From Cupriavidus basilensis OR16 (GTDB lineage Bacteria > Pseudomonadota > Gammaproteobacteria > Burkholderiales > Burkholderiaceae), in contig NZ_AHJE01000018.1 of NCBI RefSeq assembly GCF_000243095.1, positions 1-64,000 on the forward strand: DNA of 64,000 bases, given 5' to 3'. The translations under genes and the position numbers were made by a program. Below the pieces are notes generated by a model. It did not search any database, was not told where the DNA came from, and saw only the letters and a program-made list of their open reading frames with translations. Numbering within the stretch: the first letter of the stretch is position 1; every line of letters starts with the position of its first letter. This document shows, one piece after another, positions 46,778 to 56,561 of this stretch.

Positions 46778-47909
46778 TCCCACTCGAATCATTTTCGGCG
46801 AAGGCCAGATCGCCGCACTCGATGTCCACATCCCACGCAACGCCCGGGTTCTGATTACTTTCGGCGGCGGTAGCATCAAAAGCAACGGCGTGCTCGCGCA
46901 AGTGCAGACTGCGCTCGGTGAGCGGGCCTGGTACGTCTTTGGCGGCATCGAGCCGAATCCGACCTACGAAACGCTGATGCAAGCGGTCCAGCTTGCCCAC
47001 GAGAAAGGCATCGACTTTCTGCTCGCGGTCGGCGGCGGCTCGGTGATCGACGGCACCAAGTTCATCGCGGCGGCGTTGAAGTTTGACGGCGAGCCGTGGG
47101 ACATTCTGGCCAAGCAGGCCGATGTCCGTGACGCCATGCCGTTTGGCAGCGTGCTGACATTGCCCGCCACCGGTTCGGAAATGAACAATGGCGGCGTCAT
47201 CAGCCACCGAGCAAAAGGCGACAAGTTGCCGTTCCGCAGTGACGCCACCTATCCGCTCTTTTCGGTGCTCGATCCGACGACGACCTATTCGTTGCCGCCC
47301 CGGCAAATCGCCAACGGCGTGGTCGATGCCTTCGTCCACATCGTCGAGCAGTACCTGACCTATCCGGTCGATGCAAAGGTGCAGGACCGCTTTGCCGAAG
47401 GACTGCTGATCACGTTGACCGAAGTGGGCCCGCAGGCGCTTGCTGAGCCGCACAACTATGCCGTGCGCGCAAACCTGATGTGGACTGCGACGCTGGCGCT
47501 GAACGGCCTGATCGGCACGGGTGTCCCGCAGGACTGGGCGACCCATATGCTTGGTCACGAGATTACGGCGCTGCACGGACTCGATCACGCACAAACGCTA
47601 GCGATCGTGCTGCCGGCGATGCTGAATGTGCGCCGGGATCCGAAGCGGGCAAAGTTGCTGCAGTACGCCGAACGCGTCTGGAACCTCACCGAGGGTAGCG
47701 AGGACGAGCGCATCAGCGCGGCGATCACGGCAACCCGCACGTTCTTCGAACGCATGTCCATCGGGACCCGCCTGAGCGACTACCAGATTGGTGGCCAGTC
47801 GATCAGCACTCTGATCTCGAAGCTTGAAGAGCACGGAATGACGGCGTTGGGCGAGCACGGCGACGTGACGCTTGAGGTTAGCCGCCAAGTCTATCAATTT
47901 GCCGCCTGA
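46755..47909 (+). CDS. Iron-containing alcohol dehydrogenase (YqhD/BDH type)
   Basis: The 384-residue protein starts MQNFTFHNPTRIIFGEGQIA. It has the NAD(P)-binding VLITFGGGSIKSNGVL and LLAVGGGSVIDGTKFIAAAL, and metal ligands Asp in NGVVDAFVHIVEQYL and His in HMLGHEITALHGLDHAQTLA. The residues match the YqhD/butanol-dehydrogenase branch, which reduces aldehydes with NADPH. Its start overlaps the end of the truncated tetR fragment, and a dehydrogenase-like gene follows 41 bases downstream. Confidence 0.92.
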   Translation: MQNFTFHNPTRIIFGEGQIAALDVHIPRNARVLITFGGGSIKSNGVLAQVQTALGERAWYVFGGIEPNPTYETLMQAVQLAHEKGIDFLLAVGGGSVIDGTKFIAAALKFDGEPWDILAKQADVRDAMPFGSVLTLPATGSEMNNGGVISHRAKGDKLPFRSDATYPLFSVLDPTTTYSLPPRQIANGVVDAFVHIVEQYLTYPVDAKVQDRFAEGLLITLTEVGPQALAEPHNYAVRANLMWTATLALNGLIGTGVPQDWATHMLGHEITALHGLDHAQTLAIVLPAMLNVRRDPKRAKLLQYAERVWNLTEGSEDERISAAITATRTFFERMSIGTRLSDYQIGGQSISTLISKLEEHGMTALGEHGDVTLEVSRQVYQFAA

Positions 47910-47950
47910 GCGAGCTCGCGCCCGCTTGGCTGATCATTTGGAGTTTCATC

Positions 47951-48688
47951 ATGAAGATTGGATTTGTAGGACTTGGCTCGATGGGTGCCGCGATTGCGAT
48001 GAACCTGATCGAGTCCGGGCATGACGTACATGTCTTCAATCGTAACCCCGCCCGCGCCGAACCTCTGCGCGCAGCAGGTGCGAGCGTCGCGACAAGTCCC
48101 GCGCAGGCGGCACTGTCGGCCGACGTCGTGTTCACGATGGTGTCCGACGACGCCGCGCACGCAGCGGTCACCTTCGGCGAGGCGGGTATTGCCACGACGC
48201 TGAAACCGGGGGCGTTGCACATCTCGATGAGTACCATCAGTGTGGCAACCGCACAGGACCACGCAGCGAAGTACCGCGAAGCCGGTCTCGGCTTCGTGTC
48301 GGCACCGGTGTTTGGCCGGCCTGATGCCGCGGCGGCGCGCAAGCTGTTCATTATGGCCGCTGGTGCGGATGAGTACCTCAAGGTTGCAGTGCCGCTTCTC
48401 GAGCTGCTTGGGCAATCGGTCGGCATTGTCGGCGAGGATTATGGCCCGCTGATTGCGTCGCAGCGATTCCAGCCGCCTGGTTTCTCCTTGCCGCTTGGCC
48501 AGAAAGACAACCGCCTGATGCTGGCGGCCGCTGAGGCGCTGGGCGTTCCCCTACCGCTGGCGAGCCTTGTCCATGACCGCTTCTTGAACTTACGCTCACA
48601 AGGTATCGGCGCTGAGCATGACTGGTCCGCGATTGCGCTTTGTGCCTTGACCGACGCGGGCTTGAGCAAACAACTCTACGGCGGCTGA
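47951..48688 (+). pseudogene. 3-hydroxyisobutyrate dehydrogenase-like protein with internal deletion
   Basis: The Rossmann start MKIGFVGLGSMGAAIAMNLI and SMSTISVATAQDHAAKYREA, then SAPVFGRPDAAAARKLFIMA are normal. After QSVGIVGED the sequence passes in frame to YGPLIASQRFQPPGFSLPLG, the late C-terminal helix region. About 45-50 residues are missing compared with the family's ~290, including the catalytic lysine helix (G-x-x-x-K-x-x-x-N) that joins the domains. It is still open at 245 residues and would be annotated as a gene, but catalysis is very unlikely. Confidence 0.8.
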
Positions 48689-49015
48689 GCGTAGTCGACA
48701 TGAGGCGGCTTGCCCGGGAAACCACGGTTCTTTCTAATGTACCGTCCCGGCTTGTGGTGCAATTCGGCATGGGGGCGGGAAGCTGCCCGCTTTCGCCGCA
48801 GCGGTATCTTTGAGATGCACGGTGGTGAAATTGGACTGCATTTGCGAATGCAATGCATCAGCTCGATGCCGGAAATGGTAACGGCTGTTGCAGATCGCTA
48901 TTTCGGCTAATGGCGACCTCTAATTACGCAAATGTGGGTGCCAGCCACGATAGATGAAGGAAAAACGCTCTTCTCCTGCCGATACTCGCGAGTGCTTTCA
49001 ATGAAGATCTCCCTG
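48689..49015. other. Stretch without recognisable genes before the IS cluster
   Basis: Short frames on both strands have no motif I recognise. The stretch separates the dehydrogenase-like gene from the scrambled ISNCY-type remnant and may contain one of its eroded ends. Confidence 0.4.
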
Positions 49016-49630
49016 CATGATCCGGCTGGTGGCGTCGTCGACGTAGACCAGCAATGTGCAGGCCGGCGCCCGGTCTTCGAACCAGCGATGATCACAGCCA
49101 TCGCGAGTCGGTCCTGCAAGGTCAGGTGCGTGCGTTCCACGCGGCCCTTGGCCTGGCTGCTGTTGGCACAGATACCCTCGATGTTCAGCTCGAATATGGC
49201 CCGGGCAAACTGGGTGTGGCCGTCGCCGCCGGTCGCATTGGGCTTGTTGACCCGGAACACGCTGGCCTTGTCGCTGTAGAACGCCACCGGCTTGCCATGG
49301 CGCTCCAGGTAGGCTCGCGTCGCGGCAAAGTATGTGAAGGCAGCCTCCGAATGCGTAAAGCGCAGTTCCAAGGAACTACGGCTTCGCAGTATCAGCACGA
49401 TGGAGGAAGCCAACGCCTTCATGCCGGAATTCATCGCCGACTACAACGCACGCTTTGCCAAGGCGCCGCGCAACAGCCACGACGCGCATCGGCCGTTACG
49501 ACCAGATGAGAACCTGGATCTGATCTTCACCTGGCGCGAGCCGCGCTGCGTATCCAAGAGCTTGACGATTCAGTACGACAAGATGCTCTACCTGCTGACC
49601 GACACGCCGGAGCACCGGAAGCTGGCTGGG
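49016..49630. mobile_element. Scrambled ISNCY-type (IS1202 group) transposase remnant
   Basis: Three transposase pieces are recognisable. Minus 49365-49105 encodes LRFTHSEAAFTYFAATRAYL to SSQAKGRVERTHLTLQDRL. Minus 49099-49016 encodes CDHRWFEDRAPACTLLVYVD, DATSRIM, which should precede the first piece. Plus 49370-49630 encodes KELRLRSISTMEEANAFMPE to DTPEHRKLAG, the C-terminal part. The natural protein order is second, first, third, all on one strand. Here the first two are inverted and exchanged relative to the third. The element is dead. Confidence 0.75.
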
Positions 49631-49648
49631 TCGGATCGAGGTAGTCAA

Positions 49649-49675
49649 GGCGGATTCAACCGGTCGTCGCAACAC
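49649..49675 (+). repeat. IS30 left inverted repeat
   Basis: This 27-bp sequence is the exact reverse complement of 51074-51100. CAA precedes it as the left copy of the target duplication. Confidence 0.95.
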
Positions 49676-49695
49676 CTTTGATCGAGGAGGTGTTT

Positions 49696-51093
49696 ATGGG
49701 ACGACCAGCAGGGTGGAAGCATAAGTTGACAGGGCGAGGAGCGATGCGCTCGCCAGGTGCGCCGTCGCATCGGCGCGAGATCGAGCGGCGATTTTGGGAG
49801 CAAATCGCGACAGGGATTACAAGTGAGAGGGCTGCAGAGGCGGTAGGCGTGTCGCAGGCGGTAGGCACTCGCTGGTTCCGTCATAGTGGCGGCATGCCAC
49901 TTTTCATGTCGATCCCCATATCCGGGAGGTACTTGTCGTTCGCGGAGCGAGAAGAGATCGGGCTACTTTCGCTGCAAGGCGTCGGAGTACGCGAGATCGC
50001 TCGCCGTATCGGACGCAGCCCGTCAACGGTCTCCCGGGAACTGACACGTAACGCTGCAACTCGTAGCGGGCAGCTTGAGTATCGGGCTTCGGTTGCGCAG
50101 TGGAAGGCGGAACTGGTTGCCAAGAGACCCAAACCGTCGAAACTGGTGACTAACCCACGGCTGCGCCACTACGTGCAAGACCGTTTGGAGGGCAAGGTTC
50201 GCGACGCTGTTGGCCGTGAGATTTCAGGGCCTCGGCAAGCGCCGTTCAAAGGGAGAAACAAACCGCATCGCGGTGACCGTAAATGGGTCAATGGCTGGTC
50301 GCCCGAACAGATTTCCAACCGGCTGCAGATCGACTTCCCGGATGACGAATCCATGCGCCTCTCTCACGAAGCCATTTACCAGGCTCTCTATATTCAGGGC
50401 CGAGGTGCTCTCAAGCGCGAGCTGGTTAGCTGTCTGCGCACTGGGCGGGCGTTGCGTGTACCGAGGGCTAGGGCACAAGCCAAGGCCTGGGCGCACGTTA
50501 GCGAGGACGTGATGATCTCTAGCCGGCCTGCGGAAGCGCAGGATCGTGCTGTGCCAGGGCATTGGGAGGGTGACCTGATCATCGGCCTGAACCGGTCCGC
50601 GATCGGAACGCTGGTCGAGCGATCAAGCCGATTCACCATGCTCGTCCACCTGCCTCGCGAGGAAGGCTACGGGCTGATTCCCAGAACGAAGAATGGCCCT
50701 GCGCTGGCCGGCTACGGGGCTGTCACGATGGCCAATGCGATCAAGAAGACCGTGATGGACATGCCTGCCCAGTTGTGGCGATCATTGACCTGGGATCGTG
50801 GCAAGGAACTATCCGATCACGCCCGTTTCACCGTCGAGTCTGGGGTAAAGGTATTCTTCGCCGACCCGCACAGTCCATGGCAGCGTGGCACGAACGAGAA
50901 CACGAACGGCCTTCTGCGGCAATACTTTCCAAAGGGCACAGACCTGTCTCGGTGGAGCGCTCGAGAGATCCAGGCCGTTGCCAATGCACTGAATACCAGG
51001 CCTCGGAAAACGCTTGCTTGGAAGACACCTGCCGAAGCCCTGGACGAATACCTAAAATCTGTTCAACAATCTAGTGTTGCGACGACCGGTTGA
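49696..51093 (+). CDS. IS30-family transposase
   Basis: The best start is ATG at 49696 after the strong site GAGGAGGT, giving 465 residues. Two N-terminal HTH regions (REIERRFWEQIATGITSERA; LSFAEREEIGLLSLQGVGVR, EIARRIGRSPSTVSRELTRN) precede the DDE domain: Asp in PGHWEGDLIIGLNRSAIGTL, Asp in LTWDRGKELSDHARF and Glu in NENTNGLLRQYFPKGTDLS. The IS30 signature is complete. The stop codon lies inside the right inverted repeat. Confidence 0.95.
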   Translation: MGRPAGWKHKLTGRGAMRSPGAPSHRREIERRFWEQIATGITSERAAEAVGVSQAVGTRWFRHSGGMPLFMSIPISGRYLSFAEREEIGLLSLQGVGVREIARRIGRSPSTVSRELTRNAATRSGQLEYRASVAQWKAELVAKRPKPSKLVTNPRLRHYVQDRLEGKVRDAVGREISGPRQAPFKGRNKPHRGDRKWVNGWSPEQISNRLQIDFPDDESMRLSHEAIYQALYIQGRGALKRELVSCLRTGRALRVPRARAQAKAWAHVSEDVMISSRPAEAQDRAVPGHWEGDLIIGLNRSAIGTLVERSSRFTMLVHLPREEGYGLIPRTKNGPALAGYGAVTMANAIKKTVMDMPAQLWRSLTWDRGKELSDHARFTVESGVKVFFADPHSPWQRGTNENTNGLLRQYFPKGTDLSRWSAREIQAVANALNTRPRKTLAWKTPAEALDEYLKSVQQSSVATTG

Positions 51094-51100
51094 ATCCGCC
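51074..51100 (-). repeat. IS30 right inverted repeat
   Basis: It is the exact reverse complement of 49649-49675 and contains the transposase stop codon. CAA follows as the right copy of the target duplication. Confidence 0.95.
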
Positions 51101-51518
51101 CAATACGCCAGTGCCGAGTACCAGGCCATGCTGGCGCGCCACGGCATCGTTTGCAGCATGAGCCGCAAAGGCAACTGCTGGGATAACTCGCCCATGGAGC
51201 GCTTCTTCCTGAACCTGAAGATGGAGCGGGTGTGGCAGCGGCGCTACGCCAATCACGCGGAGGCACGACGTGACATTACCCAGTACATCGTGGGCTTCTA
51301 CAACCCTGTGCGCTTGCACTCAACCCTTGGCTATGTCTCGCCTACCGCTTACGAGGCCAAGCCAACAGCAAAACAACCTATCAGCCTGTCCGAAAAAACT
51401 TGACCACTACATTACCCAGTGAGTCGTTCGCATTGTGTCCTGCCTTAAAGTTACCGTTGCTCTCTATGCTGTTATGGAAAACTTTCCATAAAGCAAAGGA
51501 TTTTTAGCCTGGCGGGCA

Positions 51519-52343
51519 TTACGGGCGAGACGCTGCCGGCGCAACCACGGCGTCCTTGAACCCAGCATTGTCGAAGGCCCGGCGGACGACCCCAGTCGCC
51601 TTGGCGGTTTCGATGAAATCTGAGACAAATTCGAGCGCGGCTGGCCGGTTCTTTGGTACTGCCACGGCGACGCCCTCGACATGAAAGGAGCCTTCCAAAA
51701 CGCGCGCACCGGGCACTTGGGCAGCCAGACCCGCAAGCGTTTCACGTCCTGCAGCGGCCGCATCCACTTTCCCAGCCCGCACCTGCTCCCGGACCTCGGC
51801 AAGCGTCTTGAACCGGAGCAGAGTCGCATTCTTCAGAGCCTGCTGCCGATTCCGGGCGGTAACCGATCCCTCCGCGACAGCGATGCGTACGCCGGGGCGA
51901 TCCACATCGGCCTGAACGTGGATTGCGGAGCCGCTGGGTACTAGATAGGTGAACTCGAAGCGGTAATATGCGGGCCCATAGTCCATCACCTTCGTGCGCT
52001 CTTCATCGAACGGCAGAAAAGTGACGTCCCACGCATTGCGGCGAGCCGCTTCGAGTAATTCCACGTAGTTGTCATACATCATGAGCTCTACCGGTGCGCC
52101 AAGCTTTTCGCCGAGCGCGTTCGCCAGATCCACTGCCACGCCCCGTGGGCGATTAGTCGAGGGATCAAGCGTCGCGCGGAATGTGTTAGCTGTCGGCCCC
52201 ACTGAGATCGCGACCCTTACTTTGCCCGTCGGCGCAAGCTGCTGCCTCGCTGCAGCAGAGCTTCCGTCGTTTTGCAGTGACGCGCAGGCGGTTAGCGCTG
52301 CAGCGATAAGAACGAGGCCGAACTTGAATAGACTCATCTTCAT
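51519..52343 (-). CDS. ABC transporter substrate-binding protein, family 3 (amino-acid type), lipoprotein
   Basis: The 274-residue protein has a lipobox LTACASL (~residues 17-23) and then the SBP_bac_3 domain: GKVRVAISVGPTANTFRATL, the arginine-containing segment NRPRGVAVDLANALGEKLGA, VTFLPFDEERTKVMDYGPAY, a hinge GVRIAVAEGSVTARN, and AGKVDAAAAGRETLAGLA. It would bind a polar amino acid or related compound at the outer face of the inner membrane. No permease or ATPase genes are next to it. It is intact. Confidence 0.88.
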   Translation of the reverse strand: MKMSLFKFGLVLIAAALTACASLQNDGSSAAARQQLAPTGKVRVAISVGPTANTFRATLDPSTNRPRGVAVDLANALGEKLGAPVELMMYDNYVELLEAARRNAWDVTFLPFDEERTKVMDYGPAYYRFEFTYLVPSGSAIHVQADVDRPGVRIAVAEGSVTARNRQQALKNATLLRFKTLAEVREQVRAGKVDAAAAGRETLAGLAAQVPGARVLEGSFHVEGVAVAVPKNRPAALEFVSDFIETAKATGVVRRAFDNAGFKDAVVAPAASRP

Positions 52344-52589
52344 TTCGGTTTCTCACCTCCGCGGATATGGGTTGCTGCTCAATGCAATAAGTAACCGGCG
52401 ACCTGGCGGCGGACACGAAGTGCCGCTGACGGGGGCATTCAGCTTGACAGACAGGTTGGGCGGCGTTTCGCACTGGATATACTTAGACACCTTACCTCCC
52501 GCACGAAGCAGTCTCTTCCCGTCCTAGCGCACCGCCGCTGATCGCAGCAGACGGTGAGCGGTCGCGTTATGCGTGCCGGAGTTACTAGA

Positions 52590-53105
52590 TTACTTGGCGC
52601 GTTTCAGCACGACTTCACCAGATCCACCTCCGGACGCCGCAGGGGTTGTCCACTTAAGATCGTCCCCCGAAAGAACAAAAGGCCGGCGCTGCTCGACGCC
52701 ATTCCAGTTCGGAAACGTACTTGTGTCTATGTGAAATGTGATGGTTTTGTCCACCTCATTGATTGTGTACCTGCCAAAGTGGGCAATCGAGCCCTGCACG
52801 ACAGCCTTAAATTCCTCCGCCGTACCCCGCGTGCGATCGTTGAACGCGAACTTGGGTAGGTCGTCCCGCGAGTTGACCAACGCATAGTGGCTATGGCCAT
52901 CAAAAATCACAAGGCCCTGTGGATTCGGACCGTACATCGGCGTTCGGCTGCCATCCGGGCGAACAGTGTCGACCGAGACGTAGGTCCAAGCGCCAGCGAG
53001 TTGCTGGTTGAGCGTCTTTTGAGCTGTCGCGTCGACTGATTGCAGGGCAACTCCCAGAAACAGCAGTGCCATGATGGTTGGCGTGACGATGCGCATTTGT
53101 CTCAC
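52590..53105 (-). CDS. Lipocalin-like domain protein, secreted
   Basis: The 171-residue protein has a signal peptide (MRIVTPTIMALLFLGVALQS, cleavage near DATAQ; start 53105 or 53093) and a lipocalin-like fold: LAGAWTYVSVDTVRPDGSRT near the N-terminus with the G-x-W motif, GLVIFDGHSHYALVNSRDDL and GRYTINEVDKTITFHIDTST. The family is widespread and of unknown function. It is transcribed alone. It shows no lesion. Confidence 0.82.
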   Translation of the reverse strand: MRQMRIVTPTIMALLFLGVALQSVDATAQKTLNQQLAGAWTYVSVDTVRPDGSRTPMYGPNPQGLVIFDGHSHYALVNSRDDLPKFAFNDRTRGTAEEFKAVVQGSIAHFGRYTINEVDKTITFHIDTSTFPNWNGVEQRRPFVLSGDDLKWTTPAASGGGSGEVVLKRAK

Positions 53106-53503
53106 GATGCTTCTCCTATGGCGATTTGTCCCAAGCGACCTCTAACGTAATGAACGCCGCAGATCCTGCGGATTAAAAAGCGGCTGAGATTTTCATCGAC
53201 CATATGAACCCCTGATAATGACTTTCCTGTGCATTGGTCATTGAAAAAATTCAGCTGAATAGAACTTCCATAAAACCCTGCACTGCAACATAGCAGAGAA
53301 ATTCCAGTCAATCATCACCAAATTTGGAGACGGCTTAACAAGACCAACTGCCGCCCGCGAGCGTCTCATTGTGGCCGATCTGAGCCGCTGCCTGGCGCCG
53401 CATCCCAAGCGGGCCTCATCGGGCAGAGTTCGGCCGCAGCGTAGGCAATTAGCCTCGCCGTTTTCGCCAAGTCTAGTGCATCTTCATGCGAAAAAGGGTT
53501 GGG
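53106..53503. other. Intergenic stretch without recognisable genes
   Basis: A+T-richer DNA around 53160-53310 probably includes the promoter of the lipocalin-like gene (minus strand). No coding sequence or Tn3 terminal repeat was recognised. Confidence 0.5.
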
Positions 53504-55038
53504 CTATGCAGTGCGCTGCTGCGACAGCGGATCCGGAGTCGCCGCACTTGGCAGCAGCCGATGGGCGTAGCGCGCAATCGGGAAGTCGAACGTACCACGC
53601 AGATTGATGCCTTCGAGGCGGGTTGGTGCAATCTGACGCAAGTCTTCGGTGCGCATCGCTTCGCCACCGATGGCTTCGATCGCGTCCAGTGCGCGTTGCA
53701 TATGCAGCGTGTTCCAGGCCATCACGGCGTTCGACAGCAAGGTCAGGGCCGACGACACTGCCGCCAGGGAAGCATCATGCCGGGTCAGTTCAACATGGAT
53801 CTTACCCTGATGGATGGCCCGTTGCACGGTATGTACGGCCTCGCCGCGATTCAGGGCATGCTGCATCTCGTGACGGAACGCGAGGATGGTGAAATAGTCG
53901 ATCAGGAAGATCGTGCGGAACAGCCGCCCGAGATGAACGCCGGCTTCATAAGCAGGCTGGCCTCGCGCATCGAAGCCAAGCAAACGAGACAGACTCATGG
54001 CGTAATCGGTGTAGCCATGGGTATCGACGGCCAATTGTGCCACGTCTTCCGACCCGCTCTGCCGGATCACGCCCTCGATGGCAGCACCGGCCTGCCGTTC
54101 GTTCAGCAAGATCGGTTGGTCATAGAAGATGCCCCAGCGATCACGGACATGGGTATACATGCCGATCGACGCAGTGCGCCGGCGCGGGTCGGCCCGTGCC
54201 TGCCAGACCGAGCGGGTCGTCTCCAGCGACATCATGTCCGACGAAGCCAGATCGGCGCGTCCCCAGTGCCGGGCGATCGGGTGCTGGTGCATGAAGGCCA
54301 GCACGATATCGGCAGCCTGGCGGAGTTTGCGCTCATCCGCGATGCGATGCATCATCTGTCGGATCGCGCTGGGCGACAGCTCCGGCACCATGCGTGCGAG
54401 GTCTGCTGCCGACATCGAGGTCCCGCGCGCCAGCACCGCCGCGTAGATCATCAGTAGCTCACTGCGCGAATGGGGCTCTCGGCCCAGCAGTAGCCAACTG
54501 AAATGGGTGCTGCTGTCGATCTCCAGCAGGATTTCTGGCAACTGCCCACCGGGATGCCGCTCGAAGAGCGCGGGCCGCAGGACATCGACCGATGCTTCCG
54601 GCTTCTTCGCCGAGAGCGGATCAATGTGGATCGCGCTATCGATTCTCAATTCTCCGCGCAGGGCGGCGTCGCGTAACCTGGTGAGCCCCGCATCCAAATG
54701 TGCAATCACGGGCTCCAGGAATGCCTTGGCATCCTGCGGCAGTTTGAGATGGCCATAGAAGTGATTGCGACGGGCCTGCCAATCCGCATTGGAAATCAGC
54801 AGTGCTGCCTGGCTGCGGAACGCGAGGCTATGATCCAGGAAGACCGAACCGTTACGCAGCGCCACCCGCAAGGCAAACAGCATCCCCCATTCGAAGGCGG
54901 CCAGGGCCCGCTGGCGATCCTGGCCCTCCAACGCCGGTTGCCAGGCGCGTCCCAACCGAACCGCAACCCTGTCGGGAAGCCAGTCGGCCTTGCGTGCATA
55001 GAGCTCGCGCAATACCTCCATCACCTCGATCACCGGGT
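53504..55038 (-). mobile_element. Tn3-family transposase remnant
   Basis: The frame carries the middle and C-terminus of a Tn3-family TnpA: EVLRELYARKADWLPDRVAV, FEWGMLFALRVALRNGSVFL, DHSLAFRSQAALL, LPEILLEIDSSTHFSWLLLG, ELSPSAIRQMMHRIADERKL, a catalytic-Asp segment AVDTHGYTDYAMSLSRLLGF, then YEAGVHLGRLFRTIFLIDYF and APTRLEGINLRGTFDFPIAR. The N-terminal ~350 residues are missing. About 70 residues between LLGFD and QPAYEAG, including another catalytic acidic residue, are deleted in frame. The element is dead. Its 5' side is fused in frame to an MgtA fragment. Confidence 0.88.
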
Positions 55039-55410
55039 GTGCCAGTTCCAGTACCCGTTGGCAGGGACGGCCATCCGCATCCACATGCCGTTCCATATGG
55101 ATCTTCGCTTCGGTCAACGTGCCCGTCTTGTCTGTGCACAAGACATCCCCAGACGCTTCACGATCATGTGCCGCGCGGCCATGCGCAGCGCACCCCGCGA
55201 CAGGGTGACCGATACCACCATGGGTAGCAGTTCCGGCGTCAAACCGACAGCCAGGGCCACTGCGAACAGGAAGGACTCTAGCCAGGGCTTGTGAAACAAG
55301 GTGTTCACGAGCAGGACAAACATGACCATCAGGATGGTCAGCCGCATGATCAACATGCCGAAGCGGCGGGCACCTAGTTCGAACGACGTCGGTGGTGGCT
55401 GGCGCGAAAT
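55039..55410 (-). pseudogene. Magnesium-translocating P-type ATPase (MgtA/MgtB) fragment
   Basis: One frame reads QPPPTSFELGARRFGMLIMR, then a membrane stretch HKPWLESFLFAVALAVGLTP, ELLPMVVSVTLSRGALRMAA and RHMIVKRL. After a few missing residues the next frame continues DVLCTDKTGTLTEAKIHMER with the phosphorylated Asp, then CQRVLELA, where Tn3 sequence begins. Only the TM3-TM4 region and phosphorylation loop of the ~900-residue pump remain. A frameshift and loss of about eight codons lie at ~55147. Confidence 0.88.
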
Positions 55411-56561
55411 GCTGTCGACGATTTCCCCGCCCCCCGGTGTTGCAGCGATCGAGGAGCGCATCAAATTGCACGGCGGGCCGTTTTCTCGTCGGTGGGCGCA
55501 TGTGATCGCAGAATTCGCTGGCAGAGCCGCAATCGATGTCATTCTGGGTGTCGAATAACATGCCCTCGCGGCCGGAAATGTCTGAATAAGTCTCGCCACG
55601 ATTCGATTCGCGCGCCGCCAGGGATTCAACGCTTGTGCTTCTGGGTCAAGGGAAAGCCTCAGAAGGTGCTTCCTTCTCGGCCACCTGGCGTCGCGGCGAC
55701 CAGTGAGCGCATCGGAGTACCGGGAGGGCTATTTTCAATTCCACTCCTCCATGGCCTTGATCGGGGTCCACGGTCTCCTTGAGGAAAGCCGTCTGGCGCC
55801 CACCCCATCGAGTAACACTTGTTGGGAATCAAGTCGCAAGAGCGTATTCTTACGAAATGACATAACAACAGACCATAAGCAACGACAAGACACTCATGAA
55901 GTACGCCCCTATACCTCTGGCCCCGACAAAGCGCTCGACAACATCGAGAAAGCGCCAGAGTGAACAACCAGATGAAGCTCGCAAGACTGCGCAACCCGGT
56001 CAATTCGACCCGCAAAACAAGCAGATTGCAGATTTGAGCTAGTTCGCGTCGAAGCAGTAATCCCATGCTTCATCAACATCACTTGTGGTGCTATCGCGCC
56101 TACAAACGGATTTCCGACGCCGCCATCGCAGCATTCCCGTCCGGCTGTACCAATTAACGTTGGCACCTTGGGTCTCAACCCTCCGAGCGCTGTTGTGCCC
56201 GGATAACCGAGGTGCCGATATGCTTCCGCTGTGCAAGCACCCTGCTGGGTGGCATCGAACTCATGCACATGCTCGCCAAGGGCCAGATGCAGCGCACCGA
56301 GGAGCACTGCGTCAGCGGCGCAGCAATTTTACTCGCTGCCCGCTTAACCAATACGGTCTTTGCCAACTTCCGCCGCTTACTCCTCCTTACTGCGACACAG
56401 CCCCAGAGACGCCGCGCGCATTGGCGACTCGCGAGGATCATCCCATGGCAAATCTAGGAGCCGTTCCGTCGTCTGAGCGCGCGGCACTCCCTGCTCCATG
56501 CTGACGACACGGATTCATCGCGGCACTTTCATGTGCTGGATCGCTACCCGCAGCGCTTGCG
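55411..56561. other. Decayed region without recognisable genes
   Basis: Frames on both strands are short and without motifs I recognise. Two short diverged direct repeats occur: 55428-55485 and 55680-55737. Both encode a peptide of the form RPPGVAA..ERI...GG.FS on the plus strand. The region joins the MgtA fragment to the mmsA tail and looks like accumulated scars. Confidence 0.45.

Larger units (their letters stand above)
49649..51100 (+). mobile_element. Complete IS30-family insertion sequence, 1452 bp
   Basis: The ends are 27-bp perfect inverted repeats starting GGCGGATTCAACCGGTCGTC. The element is flanked by the direct repeat CAA (49646-49648 and 51101-51103), a typical short IS30 target duplication. 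It contains a single intact transposase gene and is probably a recent arrival, because the host IS3 reading frame is otherwise continuous across it. Confidence 0.95.
49631..51411 (+). mobile_element. IS3-family transposase (OrfB C-terminus) remnant, interrupted by an IS30 element
   Basis: The codons SDRGSQ (49631-49648) and YASAEYQAMLARHGIVCSMS (from 51104) rejoin exactly when the IS30 element is removed. The rest reads RKGNCWDNSPMERFFLNLKM and VGFYNPVRLHSTLGYVSPTA to a stop at 51403, the catalytic C-terminus of IS3-family OrfB with the final Glu in SPMERFF. A likely right terminal repeat (TGTCCGAAAAAACTTGACCA) starts at 51387. Everything before SDRGSQ is missing. Confidence 0.88.

Noticed and set aside
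46752-47594. 280-codon minus-strand frame
   Set aside because: Antisense shadow of the iron-containing alcohol dehydrogenase.
55909-56307. Minus-strand frame with HVHEFDATQQGACTAE-like residues
   Set aside because: It resembles antisense frames often seen opposite decayed transposases, but neither strand gives a recognisable protein.
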